A stretch of DNA of 64,000 bases from Pseudomonadota bacterium. Its GTDB lineage: Bacteria > Pseudomonadota > Alphaproteobacteria > Acetobacterales > Acetobacteraceae. Location: assembly GCA_018240405.1 (NCBI GenBank), contig JAFEFW010000620.1:1-64000 (forward strand). Reading direction: 5' to 3'. Shown here one piece after another: positions 8,722 to 17,619 of the stretch (positions are counted from its first letter, which is position 1; each line of letters starts with the position of its first letter). The notes beneath the pieces were generated by a model that made no database searches, was not told the origin of the DNA, and worked only from the letters and a program-made list of their open reading frames with translations. A program made the translations under genes and the position numbers.

Positions 8722-9116
8722 GACGTTCCCTTTCCGTGTTTATGAGGAGATGACAGGCTTCCTTGTGCGAGGGGCGGCCTGGTTAATCAAGCGCAGCCGC
8801 CGTTACGCAACGGGTTTGCGGCGTTCGCCAGCGACGATCCGAAAGTATCGGCCAGTGCCGACGGCACTGGCTCACGACCGTGACCGCGAGCGGAGCCGCG
8901 CCATCCACGCTGTCGCTGCAACGGCGCGGCCTATGGCTGGGATTTCAACCACGGGGCGTAACCGGCGGCCCTGCGCCTGCCGGGGCACAAGATCGCCAAG
9001 GCGACCAATCACAGGCCGATGTCAACGCCACAGGACCAGATCGGCCACGACAGAGACGGGCTGCCGCAGTTCGTGCGGCTTCGTTTCAGCAAACCGTCGC
9101 CCGACTGTATAAATCC
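8722..9116. other. Intergenic region between hpf and the PEP mutase-family gene
   Basis: 395 bp without a supportable gene. Overlapping plus-strand open frames here have no ribosome sites and run into the antisense of hpf. A perfect 6-bp hairpin (9063-9068 with 9074-9079) lies 38 bp past the hpf stop and could be its terminator, although no U-run follows. The rest should contain the promoter of the downstream gene; I cannot point to it. Confidence 0.5.
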
Positions 9117-9707
9117 TTAATCGCCCGGATCGATCCAGCCGATATGCCCATCCGGCCGGCGATAGACCACGTTCAGCACGCCCGAGGTGCTGTTGCGGAA
9201 CATCATCACCACCTGATCGGCGAGGTCCATGCGCATCACCGCCTCGCCCACTGTCAGCGAGGCGATCTCGGTCTGCGTCTCGGCGACCACCGTCGCGTAG
9301 GCCTCGGCCAATGTACGGGTTTCTGGCTCTGCCGCCTCGTGCTCCGGGTGCTCTTCCTCACGCAGGATGATCTGCCGAGCCTTTTCGGGGCGGGCCCGGT
9401 GCGCCATATCGCGGGCGTGATCGTTCACGCGGCGGCGATAACGGCGCAGGCGCTTGGCGATGTGCTCCGCTGCGTCATCGAAGGCGGCATTGGCGTCGGC
9501 CGCTTCGCCTTCACCCCGCAGTTGCAAGCCGCGGCCCGCGTGCACATTGATGTCGCACGTAAAGAAGCTCCGCGCCCGGCTGAAGGTCACATGCGCCTCG
9601 AGCGCGTGGTCGAAATACTTCGAGGAGATCGCCTCCAACTGGGTGGAAACCCGCGTCCGTAACGCGTCCGACAACTCGACCTGTTTGCCGGAGACCGTGA
9701 TCTGCAT
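9117..9707 (-). CDS. hpf: Ribosome hibernation promoting factor, long form
   Basis: A 196-residue long-form HPF. Residues 1-~105 are the ribosome-binding domain (MQITVSGKQVELSDALRTRV at the start, basic RRYRRRVNDH at its end). A charged linker follows, and ~150-196 are the dimerisation domain (VGEAVMRMDLADQVVMMF, then GHIGWIDPG). Long HPFs bind the 30S decoding region and join 70S ribosomes into inactive 100S dimers in stationary phase. The start at 9707 is chosen because AGGAGAGAGGT precedes it and the family begins at this methionine; upstream in-frame codons are dispensable. It follows rpoN by 170 bp, the classical rpoN-hpf order, but ptsN, usual as third gene, is missing. Confidence 0.93.
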   Translation of the reverse strand: MQITVSGKQVELSDALRTRVSTQLEAISSKYFDHALEAHVTFSRARSFFTCDINVHAGRGLQLRGEGEAADANAAFDDAAEHIAKRLRRYRRRVNDHARDMAHRARPEKARQIILREEEHPEHEAAEPETRTLAEAYATVVAETQTEIASLTVGEAVMRMDLADQVVMMFRNSTSGVLNVVYRRPDGHIGWIDPGD

Positions 9708-9877
9708 ACCTCTCTCCTGACCGTTCAGCGGGCCGCTTTTGGGGCGGTCCCTCGCCACGCGGCCCGCAGCTATTTGGGCACCCCTGTTACGTGGTGTCCA
9801 CTAGGATATTCCCGTAGTATGCACGGTGCCGCAAACCTGGGTGACAGGGTAGCAGGTCAATTGCGGATGCGCGAACG

Positions 9878-11380
9878 TCAGCCCGCGCCAGCCTTATCCC
9901 GGCGGCGCTGCACCGAGTTCGGAATGCGCATGGCCTCCCGGTATTTGGCGACTGTTCTACGCGCGATATCAACGCCTTCCTTGCGCAGGACGGTGACGAT
10001 GGAATCGTCCGAGAGGATGTCGTTCGGTGGTTCGCCATCGATCATCGTGCGGATGCGGTGGCGCACGGCCTCTGCGCTGTGCGCATCGCCGCCATCCGTG
10101 CCCTGTATGGCGGTGGTGAAGAAGTATTTCAGCTCAAAGGTGCCGCGCGGGGTGGCAATGTACTTGTTGGCGGTGACCCGGCTGACGGTGCTTTCGTGCA
10201 GCTCCACCGCCTCGGCGATGTCGCGTAGGATCAGCGGGCGCAGGAACGCCACACCTTCGCGCAGAAACCCTTCCTGCTGGCGGATGATTTCGGCGGCGAC
10301 CTTCAGGATGGTCTGCGCCCGCTGCTGCAGCGAACGCACCAGCCAGTTGGCGTTGGCCAGCCGCTCCGTCAGGAAGACCTTGTCCTCCTTGCGCGCATTC
10401 GGCGCGACCTTGGCGTAGAACCGCTCATTCACCAGCACACGCGGCATGGTGTCAGGGTTCAATTCGATCAGCCAGGATCCGTCGGGTGCCTGGCGCATCA
10501 GCAGGTCCGGCACCACCGGCGGCGCAGGGTTGATATCGTAGGTCGCTGCCGGCTTCGGATCGAGCGCGCGGATCTCGGCAATCATCTCCGCCATGTCTTC
10601 GGCATCGACGCCGCAGATCGTCATCAACCGCTTGGTGTCGCGCTTGGCCAGCAGGTCCAGGTTGTCCAGCAGCGCCTGCATTGCCGGGTCCAGCCGGTTG
10701 CGGTCCGCCAACTGCACGGCGAGGCATTCCTTCAGGTCGCGGGCAAACAGGCCGACCGGGTCGAAGCGCATCATCCGTGTACGAACGGCTTCGATCCGCT
10801 CCAGCGGCAGGTTCATCGCCTGGGCGATGGCCGCAGGATCAGCGGTCAGGCGGCCGGCGGGGCAGAGCAGGGCGATCAGGTGTGCGCCGACGATGCGGTC
10901 GACCGGGTCGTCGAAGGTCAGGCGCAACTGCTCACCCAGATGATCGCGCAGCGGCGGCAGCGCATCAGCAAAATCGTCGATGCCACGGTCGTCGCTTTCG
11001 AAGCTATGCGAACCGCCGCTGCCTTCCATCCGTCCCGGCAGCGGGGCACCGTCCGCGGCGCCGCCGGCATCGAAGGTGTTGCCGAGGTCGGCATCGAGCG
11101 GTGTAGAGGCTTCGCTCGGCAGGCGGTCGGCAGCAACCGCCTCGGCCGTGTCCATCGGGCGTTCCGTGCGCGGCTCGATCTGGTCGAGCGCGGCCCGTTC
11201 AGCGGGCGGTGCGTCGGAGGTCTCGTCGCGTTCCAGCAGCGGATTGCGTTCCAGCTCCTCCTCGACGAAGGAGGCGACTTCCATATTGGAGTATTGCAGC
11301 AGCTTGATCGCCTGACGCAGCTGCGGCGTCATGACAAGCGTCTGGCTTTGGCGTAGGTCGAGGCGTGGAGCAATCGCCAT
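9878..11380 (-). CDS. rpoN: RNA polymerase sigma-54 factor
   Basis: A 500-residue RpoN. Region I is LRQSQTLVMTPQLRQAIKLL, followed by the acidic region II, the core-binding domain, the HTH and, near the C-terminus, the RpoN box ARRTVAKYRE that reads the -24 element. Sigma-54 transcribes only with an AAA+ activator; one such activator and a matching promoter occur at 57.9-59.9 kb. ATG 11380 fits the family start (MAIAPRLDLRQ), though no strong ribosome site is visible. In most alphaproteobacteria rpoN follows lptB directly. Here lptB, on the same strand, ends at 34325, so about 23 kb separate the two. Confidence 0.95.
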   Translation of the reverse strand: MAIAPRLDLRQSQTLVMTPQLRQAIKLLQYSNMEVASFVEEELERNPLLERDETSDAPPAERAALDQIEPRTERPMDTAEAVAADRLPSEASTPLDADLGNTFDAGGAADGAPLPGRMEGSGGSHSFESDDRGIDDFADALPPLRDHLGEQLRLTFDDPVDRIVGAHLIALLCPAGRLTADPAAIAQAMNLPLERIEAVRTRMMRFDPVGLFARDLKECLAVQLADRNRLDPAMQALLDNLDLLAKRDTKRLMTICGVDAEDMAEMIAEIRALDPKPAATYDINPAPPVVPDLLMRQAPDGSWLIELNPDTMPRVLVNERFYAKVAPNARKEDKVFLTERLANANWLVRSLQQRAQTILKVAAEIIRQQEGFLREGVAFLRPLILRDIAEAVELHESTVSRVTANKYIATPRGTFELKYFFTTAIQGTDGGDAHSAEAVRHRIRTMIDGEPPNDILSDDSIVTVLRKEGVDIARRTVAKYREAMRIPNSVQRRRDKAGAG

Positions 11381-11905
11381 GCCAACGCGAATATCGACAC
11401 CGGTCGGCGGGGTCAATTGTTTTACGGCATGATACGAAATTTTCTATGCAAAAACCGTGCTAGAGTTGTATGCGGGCGCCTGATATCGCCCCTGGCGACG
11501 TCCCAAACCTTGTCGGCCTGGGGAAACTAGCACCCAGGGGCCGTCGCCCGGCCGGGTCTCGAAACCGTGGACGCGGCACTCGCCTCAGGCCTGTTGTTGC
11601 GTGGCGGAAGCTGATCAGGACGGCAGCAGCGCCATTGAAGGCGTGCGCTGCACGCCGGCCTGACACCCGCGCACGCAGCGCCATCGCCATCATCCCGCCG
11701 GTGTCGCTAAGCTTACCGTATACTGGATGCGCGCGTGTTGGGCGCGAGCCAGGCACATATGCCCGCTGAGCGTGCGCCGTGCCAGCAGCGCGGCCGGCGC
11801 TGCCGCTCAGGTCTCGATGGCGAACCCGCCGCTCAGGTCGATCACTCGTCCTGGCGTCCCGCGCGTGGAGTGATCCAATGTGCGTGCCGGCGGGCCGACA
11901 GGCGC
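11381..11905. other. Intergenic region upstream of rpoN
   Basis: 525 bp with no supportable gene; the open frames on both strands are arginine/proline-rich shadows without ribosome sites. An AT-rich stretch at ~11415-11470 is the likely rpoN promoter region. The remaining ~430 bp carry no recognisable repeat, tRNA or transposon end. This is the right-hand (rpoN) junction of the accessory block. Confidence 0.5.
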
Positions 11906-12676
11906 CTATTGCGCCGTCATGCCGCCATCGATGACCAGTTCGGAGCCGGTGACCCAGGCTGATTCGTCGGAGGCCAGGAACAGCACACCGTTGGCGATGT
12001 CTTCGGCGGTGCCGAGCCGGCCCATGGGGGTCCGGTCGATCAGTTGCTGGCGGATGGTCGGGTCGCTGAAGCGCCGCATGGTCAACGGCGTGTCGGCGTA
12101 ACCCGGGTGCACCGAATTGATGCGGATATTCTCCTTCGCGTATTGCAGCGCGGCTGACTTGGTGAAGATCGCGATCGCGCCCTTGGCGGCGGAGTAGGCC
12201 GGCGAGGTGGGGCTGCCGACGAGGCCCATCACCGAGGAGGTGTTGATGATCGAGCCGCCGCCGCCCTTGCGCATGGCTGGAATGGCGGTGCGGGTGCCGA
12301 GGAAGACGCCCTTGGCGTGGGTGTTCAGCTCGCGGTCCCAGGTCTCGGTGGTGATGTCCTCGACCTTGCCGGGAAAGGAGACGCCGGCGTTGTTGAACAG
12401 GATGTCCAGGCGGCCGTGCGCCGCCATGACGGCGTCGACGACCTGGGTCCAGTTCCCTTCGTCGGTGACGTCGAGACGCATGTAGCGTGCGTCGTGGCCC
12501 TCGGCGCGCAGGGCGGCGGCGGCACGCTCACCGAGTTCGTCGCGGATGTCGGTGAGCACGACTTTGGCGCCCTCGCGCACGAACAGGTGGGCGGCGGCGC
12601 CGCCGAAGCCCATGAGCTCGCCTTTGATGGCCGCTGCCGCGCCGGTCAATAAGGCTACTTTGTTCTGCAACCGCAT
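11906..12676 (-). CDS. SDR-family NAD(P)-dependent oxidoreductase
   Basis: A 256-residue classical short-chain dehydrogenase. Visible are LDILFNNAG (structural NNAG), the catalytic serine in INTSSVMGLVGSP, tyrosine and lysine in AYSAAKGA, PGYADTPLT, and the C-terminal GSELVIDGGMTAQ. The cofactor motif is odd: TGAAAAIKGELMGFGGAAA, where the family has TGxxxGxG, so the loop appears lengthened by about five residues. An aspartate in VVLTDIRDE after beta-2 suggests NAD preference. Substrate unknown. The gene has a ribosome-like AGGAGG upstream. It stands divergent from two exported unknown proteins at one end of the accessory block. Confidence 0.88.
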   Translation of the reverse strand: MRLQNKVALLTGAAAAIKGELMGFGGAAAHLFVREGAKVVLTDIRDELGERAAAALRAEGHDARYMRLDVTDEGNWTQVVDAVMAAHGRLDILFNNAGVSFPGKVEDITTETWDRELNTHAKGVFLGTRTAIPAMRKGGGGSIINTSSVMGLVGSPTSPAYSAAKGAIAIFTKSAALQYAKENIRINSVHPGYADTPLTMRRFSDPTIRQQLIDRTPMGRLGTAEDIANGVLFLASDESAWVTGSELVIDGGMTAQ

Positions 12677-12833
12677 GGTGGTTCCTCCTGTCGTTATTGT
12701 CCCTCGCCACTATGCACTGGTCCGGCCACAGCCTCCAGGGTTGAACTGTGTCGCTGACGAGCAAACTCCGTAGTATTGCCGCACTACGACACACGTGTTA
12801 CAACCGCAATGACAGCGAAATGGAGTGGCTGTG

Positions 12834-13457
12834 ATGAATCCGCCAGTCGGCATGATGATCGGCCTCGGATTACTGCTGCTCAGCAATTTCGCGTTTGCCG
12901 ATAATCGATGCTCCTGTCCCAGTGTGGCAGCCATAGGTGTGGGAGACAGTAGTTGTTCTGCTCATGAGAGCGACAAGCGATGTACAGTTGACTTCAACCT
13001 GTTCGGTGCTGAGCGAGAGCGGCGGGCCATAAGCCTGCTGGCACCGATTATTCAGCCGCTATCCGTGCCCGATCCGTCGCTCAGCTCCGTTGACGCACTT
13101 GTAAGGGGAAGGCCGGATCAAGTGCCCGACTTCATTCTGATATACCTGACCGTAGCCCTTGCGGATAGCGTGGCGCTCGATCGGGTGTCACTCGGTACGG
13201 CGACAGAGTTTCTGAGGAATTTGACACAGTTCAGGACTGACCTTGGCGGGATCGTCGTGGACATGTTCCAACGTGGCGATCTCTTGCCGTCCAATCCGTC
13301 GCCCGGGGATGTGCGGGCGGTCGAGCGGCGGGTCGGCAATGCGCAGGCAATTCTTTCTCCGGGTTGCATAGAAGTTGCCTCAAGGGACGTTTGGGTCATG
13401 TTCAAAACGCCCTGGTCGCAGGCACGCTCCGCACCCCGCTGCGGACCCGCCCGGTAG
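12834..13457 (+). CDS. Exported cysteine-containing protein of unknown function (first of a pair)
   Basis: A 207-residue protein I do not recognise. Residues 1-~23 form a Sec signal peptide (hydrophobic GLGLLLLSNFAFA, cut near FADN). The mature start is cysteine-rich (NRCSCPSVAAIG, SSCSAHESDKRC), suggesting disulfides in the periplasm. The rest is mixed alpha/beta without a motif I know. ATG 12834 is preferred over GTG 12825 because TGGAG lies at the right spacing. The next gene begins 6 bp after its stop, so the two form an operon. Base composition is visibly less GC-rich than the flanks, suggesting later acquisition. Upstream is an inverted repeat around 12769-12788. Confidence 0.6.
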   Translation: MNPPVGMMIGLGLLLLSNFAFADNRCSCPSVAAIGVGDSSCSAHESDKRCTVDFNLFGAERERRAISLLAPIIQPLSVPDPSLSSVDALVRGRPDQVPDFILIYLTVALADSVALDRVSLGTATEFLRNLTQFRTDLGGIVVDMFQRGDLLPSNPSPGDVRAVERRVGNAQAILSPGCIEVASRDVWVMFKTPWSQARSAPRCGPAR

Positions 13458-13463
13458 GTATTG

Positions 13464-14165
13464 ATGATGACGAAGGCATTTTGGGCAATCGTTTGCATGT
13501 TTGCCATCGCGGCAGCGGCTTATGCCTATGTTGTCTATTGGACCAATCCGCGCCCCTTGCCGGAGGTAGTCGCGTGCACGCAAGCGCTGCCAAATGCAAA
13601 GGACATCGGCATCAGCTTTGACATCACGAACGGCAAGGAAGTAACGGCAAAGTTCGGGCAAAGCATAACGCCGGGTAGCCGAAGAGCGGAAGACGCGGTT
13701 GCCATTCTTGATGCAATGTCACGTTGTGTCACGGCAGTCCGAGGTGCCACGTTTGCAGTTGAGCGGGGCAGTGCAATTGTCTCTGAGGAGGCGCCGATCG
13801 GTGCCCTGGCATCAATCTGGCAAGCAGATCAATCAGGCGCGGTAGCAATATTCAGCCTGAATTCGGAGGGCGACCGTCGCCCCCTCAATAACCTCCGGAT
13901 TGGACCGGACGCTGGTCCGAAATCCGACATTCTAAGCAGGTGGTGTGCGTCAAATCGCGCCTGCGTACAGTGCAAAGAGACAAGGCTGTCCCCCAATCTG
14001 GTCAGCTTCAACATTTCGCTAAAACCTGACGCGAAGATCAAGGAAGTGCCCATGGCGAAGCAACCATGGCCAATTCCGGCGCCGGGCAGCAAGCCAAGTG
14101 ACTGGAACCTGGTCGATGCCAGCGGCCGCCGCACAATCTACCAATGCGTCAATGACGCCGGCTGA
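13464..14165 (+). CDS. Membrane-anchored protein of unknown function (second of a pair)
   Basis: A 233-residue protein not recognised. A single hydrophobic segment near residues 5-25 (FWAIVCMFAIAAAAYAY) is an uncleaved anchor or signal, placing the rest in the periplasm. The mature part has five cysteines (VVACTQ, SRCVTAV, WCASNRACVQC), again suggesting disulfides. It follows the first unknown by 6 bp and shares its lower GC content. Its N-terminal part could mimic a small alpha/beta sensor domain, but this is guesswork. The start is ATG 13464 or 13467. A 363-bp gap follows. Confidence 0.55.
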   Translation: MMTKAFWAIVCMFAIAAAAYAYVVYWTNPRPLPEVVACTQALPNAKDIGISFDITNGKEVTAKFGQSITPGSRRAEDAVAILDAMSRCVTAVRGATFAVERGSAIVSEEAPIGALASIWQADQSGAVAIFSLNSEGDRRPLNNLRIGPDAGPKSDILSRWCASNRACVQCKETRLSPNLVSFNISLKPDAKIKEVPMAKQPWPIPAPGSKPSDWNLVDASGRRTIYQCVNDAG

Positions 14166-14528
14166 AGCTTGGAGCGAATACTTCGCCGGTCTGCAACCGA
14201 CCTGCGTGACCTCAAACGGATTTTCCGCTGCACGACGTCACTCATCACTGATGCCGTCCTATACGGCATCGGTGCCTGCCGTCACGCTCCAACTCTCGTA
14301 AGGCGCGATACCAGGAGGCGCCTCCCGATCGATCTCATATAACCAGCGCTCATGCCTCGCGGGCAATTCGGGCCGGACCTGGGGGCGCCTTTGGCTCGAT
14401 GTGGGCGCGGCCTGGCTTATGGCGTATCCATGCCCGCCAAACGTCCGGTGGGAAGCCCCGACGGTGGTTGTCTGGCCATCGCCCGCCGCTTGTGCCACTG
14501 TCATGCTCACACAAATTGGAGGAAAGCC
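14166..14528. other. Intergenic region with a perfect inverted repeat
   Basis: 363 bp without a supportable gene. GATGCCGT (14250-14257) and ACGGCATC (14263-14270) form a perfect 8-bp inverted repeat with a 5-nt loop, either a terminator for the unknown pair (no U-tract) or an operator for the oxygenase gene downstream. A strong ribosome site (GGAGG) precedes ATG 14529. Confidence 0.5.
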
Positions 14529-15809
14529 ATGACCCAGCTCGGCGTTGCCGACAACAACGTTGCGGCCGGAACCATCGGACCCCTGTCGCCCTACGTGCCG
14601 CCATTGCAGCGCACCGCGGGGCAGCCGCCGCCGATCGCCGCGAATGACGGCATTTCCTACATGGCGTTCGACCAGAACGGCGACGCAGGCACGTTAAAGG
14701 CGATTGAGGACGCGCTCGCCGAGATCGCCGGCGGCGAAGGCCAGCGCGTGATCGACATGATCGAGAAGGCCCCGCCCGGCCCGATCAAGACGAAGTGGGG
14801 GCCGGCCTTCCGCGATTGGGACGAGTGCGTCGCCTACATCCGCAGCTCGAACAGCCTGAAGGCGCCCGAAGGCGGCGTGGTGCTGCCGTTGCCCTACACG
14901 GTCTATGAGCGGCCAACCTATTCCATCGTGCCGTCCAATGCCGTCTGGCGCGACCCGGCGCGCGCCGACGTCGCGGCGGTGCTGCGGAAGAATGAGCAGG
15001 ACGCGCGAAAGCGGAACCTGTTCTTCCCGCATGTGCTGCGCGACGCGCGGCGGATCGGCGAGTACTATCCCGGCCTGTCGCCAACGAGCCCGGAATGCAT
15101 GGACAAGCTTGGCGTCTCACTGGCACATCTGGAGTCCAAGCTGACGAATATCTATGACTCCGAGGAGGTGGAGCGCGTCTTCTATCCGGAGATCGAAAAG
15201 CTTCTGTTGGAGTTTTTCCCGGACGCGACGGACGCGCTGGTGTATAATCACGATGTTTTCGACAAGGACTACACCGGCGACCGCACAGAGAACCAGGACG
15301 CCAAGAACCCGGGCGTGAACGCCAACTACGCCATGCTGGTGCACAATGACCTGAACGATAACAGCGGGCGTGTCCGCTGCCGCGAGTTGCTGACGAAGAA
15401 CCTGCGGAATTTCGGGCGGCAGCAGAACTACACTGAGGAAGAGGCCGACGCGAAGATGTCGCGGCGGTTCATGTCGATCAACCTCGCCAAACCGATCGAA
15501 ACGATCGAGCAGTATCCGTTCGTGCTGTGCGCCTGGCCGTCCTTCGCCGACCAGCCCTACATCAACAACTACCGCATCTACGATGACCGTGTTGGCGAAA
15601 CGACCCGGTTTACCTATCGTCCGGACCATGAGTGGTACTGGTTCCCACAGCAGAAGCCGAACGAAATTTCGATGCTGAAGTGCTATGATTCGGTGACCGA
15701 CGGCTCCGTCTCGCGTTGGTCGTTCCATACTGCCTGCATTGATCCCACCGCACCCGCCAATGCCCGGTGCCGCAAGAACGTCGTCGTCCGGTCTTACGTC
15801 TTCTTTTGA
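14529..15809 (+). CDS. CmcJ/NvfI-family putative Fe(II)/2-oxoglutarate oxygenase
   Basis: A 426-residue protein resembling the CmcJ/NvfI (also GA4 desaturase-like) family, whose fungal members act as non-heme iron oxygenases in natural-product pathways. Telling stretches are VHNDLNDNSG (H272, D274), NLAKPIETIEQYP, MLKCYDSVTDGSVSRWSFH (H400) and a C-terminal VVVRSYVF (R421). H272, D274 and H400 would form the metal triad and R421 could bind 2OG; this reading is inference. It has no signal peptide, so it is cytosolic. ATG 14529 follows GGAGGAAAGCC. A Baeyer-Villiger monooxygenase gene follows on the same strand after 169 bp, suggesting a shared oxidative pathway. It is longer at the N-terminus than many relatives. 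Confidence 0.72.
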   Translation: MTQLGVADNNVAAGTIGPLSPYVPPLQRTAGQPPPIAANDGISYMAFDQNGDAGTLKAIEDALAEIAGGEGQRVIDMIEKAPPGPIKTKWGPAFRDWDECVAYIRSSNSLKAPEGGVVLPLPYTVYERPTYSIVPSNAVWRDPARADVAAVLRKNEQDARKRNLFFPHVLRDARRIGEYYPGLSPTSPECMDKLGVSLAHLESKLTNIYDSEEVERVFYPEIEKLLLEFFPDATDALVYNHDVFDKDYTGDRTENQDAKNPGVNANYAMLVHNDLNDNSGRVRCRELLTKNLRNFGRQQNYTEEEADAKMSRRFMSINLAKPIETIEQYPFVLCAWPSFADQPYINNYRIYDDRVGETTRFTYRPDHEWYWFPQQKPNEISMLKCYDSVTDGSVSRWSFHTACIDPTAPANARCRKNVVVRSYVFF

Positions 15810-15978
15810 CAGGGCGGGGCGGTGCTGGCTGGCAGGGTGGCCGTGATCCGGGCTATCCTGCCGCCAGCTGTAACCCAACTGTAAACGATGCCCGGCTGCC
15901 GGCTCCCTGGTGGGAGCACAGGCGGCCCAAGAACAAGATTAAGAACGCCAGACCGCTTATCAGGGAGAAGAGGTTCGT

Positions 15979-17619
15979 ATGAACGACAGTGTGCAGATCG
16001 CGCGGGAGCCGGCCAGCAAGGCGGGTACTGATTTTGATGCGATCGTCATCGGCGCCGGGGTTTCCGGGCTGTATCAGCTGTACCGCCTGCGCGAACTGGG
16101 GCTGACGACGCGCGTCTTCGAGGCCGGCTCGAACGTCGGCGGCACCTGGTACTGGAACCGCTATCCCGGCGCTCGCTTCGACTCCGAAAGCTGGACCTAC
16201 GGCTATTCGTTTTCCAAGGAACTGCTCGACGAGTGGCACTGGGATGAGCATTTCTCGGCCCAGCCAGAAACGGAACGGTACCTGAACTATGTCGCTGACA
16301 AGTTCGATCTGCGGCGCGACATCCAGTTCAAGACCACGGTGACCGCGGCACATTGGCAGGAAGACAGCCGCAGCTGGAAGGTCATGCTGCACGATGGCAC
16401 GTCCTGCACAGCGCGCTTTCTGGTTACGGCCATCGGCGTGCTGTCGGCGTCCGTGCTGCCGCGCATTCCGGGCATCGAGAGTTTCAAGGGCCAGTCCTGC
16501 CACACGCATAACTGGCCGAAGGAGCCGGTGAGCTTCGAAGGAAAGCGCGTCGCCGTGATTGGCACCGGCGCTACCGGTATCCAGGCGATCACGGAAATCG
16601 CCAAGACCGCGGGCCACCTGACCGTGTTCCAGCGCACGGCACAATGGTCGGCGCCGCTGCACAACTCCAAGGTCACCAACGAGGAAATGGCCGAGATCCG
16701 CAAGAACTACACGGACATCTTTGCGCGGTGCCAGGAGACCGTCGGCTGTTTCATCCATGCCGCCGATCCGCGCTCTGTGTTCGAAGTGACGCAGGAGGAG
16801 CGGGAGGCGTTCTGGGAGAAGCGTTACGGGGAACCAGGCTTCGGCATCTGGATGGGCAATTTCCGCGACGTGCTGCTGGATCGCGAGGCCAACAAGCTGA
16901 TGTCCGACTGGCTCGCCGGCAAAATCCGCTCACGGGTAAAGGACCCGGTGGTGGCGGAAAAGCTGGTACCCAAGACTCACGGTTTCGGCACGCGGCGGGT
17001 GCCGCTGGAGAGCGGCTATTTCGAGGTCTACAACCAGCCGAATGTGAAACTGGTGGACCTGAGCGAGACGCCGATCGAGCGCATCACGCCGGAAGGCATC
17101 CGCACCTCGGACGCCGACTACCAGTTCGACATGATCATCTACGCAACGGGCTTCGACGCCATCACCGGCGCATTCGATCAGATCGACATCAGGGGCGTGG
17201 GCGGCGTGTCGCTGAAAGAGAAGTGGGCGAACGGGCCGGTGACGCTGCTCGGCATTCTGGTCGACGGGTTCCCGAACTTCATGATGGTGATGGGCCCGCA
17301 TGCCGGCCTGGGCAACTTCCCGCGCGCGGTCGAATACACCTCTGACTGGGTGACGGCGCTGATCCGCCACGCATGCGAGAATGGGATCACGCGCGTGGAC
17401 GCGACGCCGGAGGCGGCGAAGAAGTGGACGGACCACGTCATCGAAACGAACGAGGGGCTGCTGTTCACCGAAGTCGATTCCTGGATGACCGGAATCAACC
17501 GCAACCTGGAGGGCAAGCAGGTCCGGCGGGTCATGCGCTACAGCGGCGGTCACCCGGCGTTCCGGCAGCACTGCGACGCGGTGTCGGGGAGCGGCTATCG
17601 GGAATTGTCGATGGCCTGA
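15979..17619 (+). CDS. Type I Baeyer-Villiger flavin monooxygenase
   Basis: A 546-residue FAD/NADPH enzyme. GAGVSGLYQLYRLRE is the FAD Rossmann motif (~residues 27-41), VGGTWYWNRYPGARFDSES the typical flavin-site stretch, FKGQSCHTHNWP the BVMO fingerprint (FxGxxxHxxxWP), and GTGATGIQ the NADPH Rossmann motif. Type I BVMOs insert oxygen beside a ketone to give esters or lactones, as in cyclohexanone or steroid oxidation. The ketone here is unknown. ATG 15979 has AGAAGAGG upstream. It sits after the CmcJ-like gene on the same strand and before the Hint-domain giant gene. Complete, normal length. Confidence 0.9.
   Translation: MNDSVQIAREPASKAGTDFDAIVIGAGVSGLYQLYRLRELGLTTRVFEAGSNVGGTWYWNRYPGARFDSESWTYGYSFSKELLDEWHWDEHFSAQPETERYLNYVADKFDLRRDIQFKTTVTAAHWQEDSRSWKVMLHDGTSCTARFLVTAIGVLSASVLPRIPGIESFKGQSCHTHNWPKEPVSFEGKRVAVIGTGATGIQAITEIAKTAGHLTVFQRTAQWSAPLHNSKVTNEEMAEIRKNYTDIFARCQETVGCFIHAADPRSVFEVTQEEREAFWEKRYGEPGFGIWMGNFRDVLLDREANKLMSDWLAGKIRSRVKDPVVAEKLVPKTHGFGTRRVPLESGYFEVYNQPNVKLVDLSETPIERITPEGIRTSDADYQFDMIIYATGFDAITGAFDQIDIRGVGGVSLKEKWANGPVTLLGILVDGFPNFMMVMGPHAGLGNFPRAVEYTSDWVTALIRHACENGITRVDATPEAAKKWTDHVIETNEGLLFTEVDSWMTGINRNLEGKQVRRVMRYSGGHPAFRQHCDAVSGSGYRELSMA

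Noticed and set aside
7597-8745. A 382-codon plus-strand frame antisense to the PEP mutase-family gene
   Set aside because: No ribosome site or domain; the minus-strand gene has catalytic motifs and AGG-rich start.
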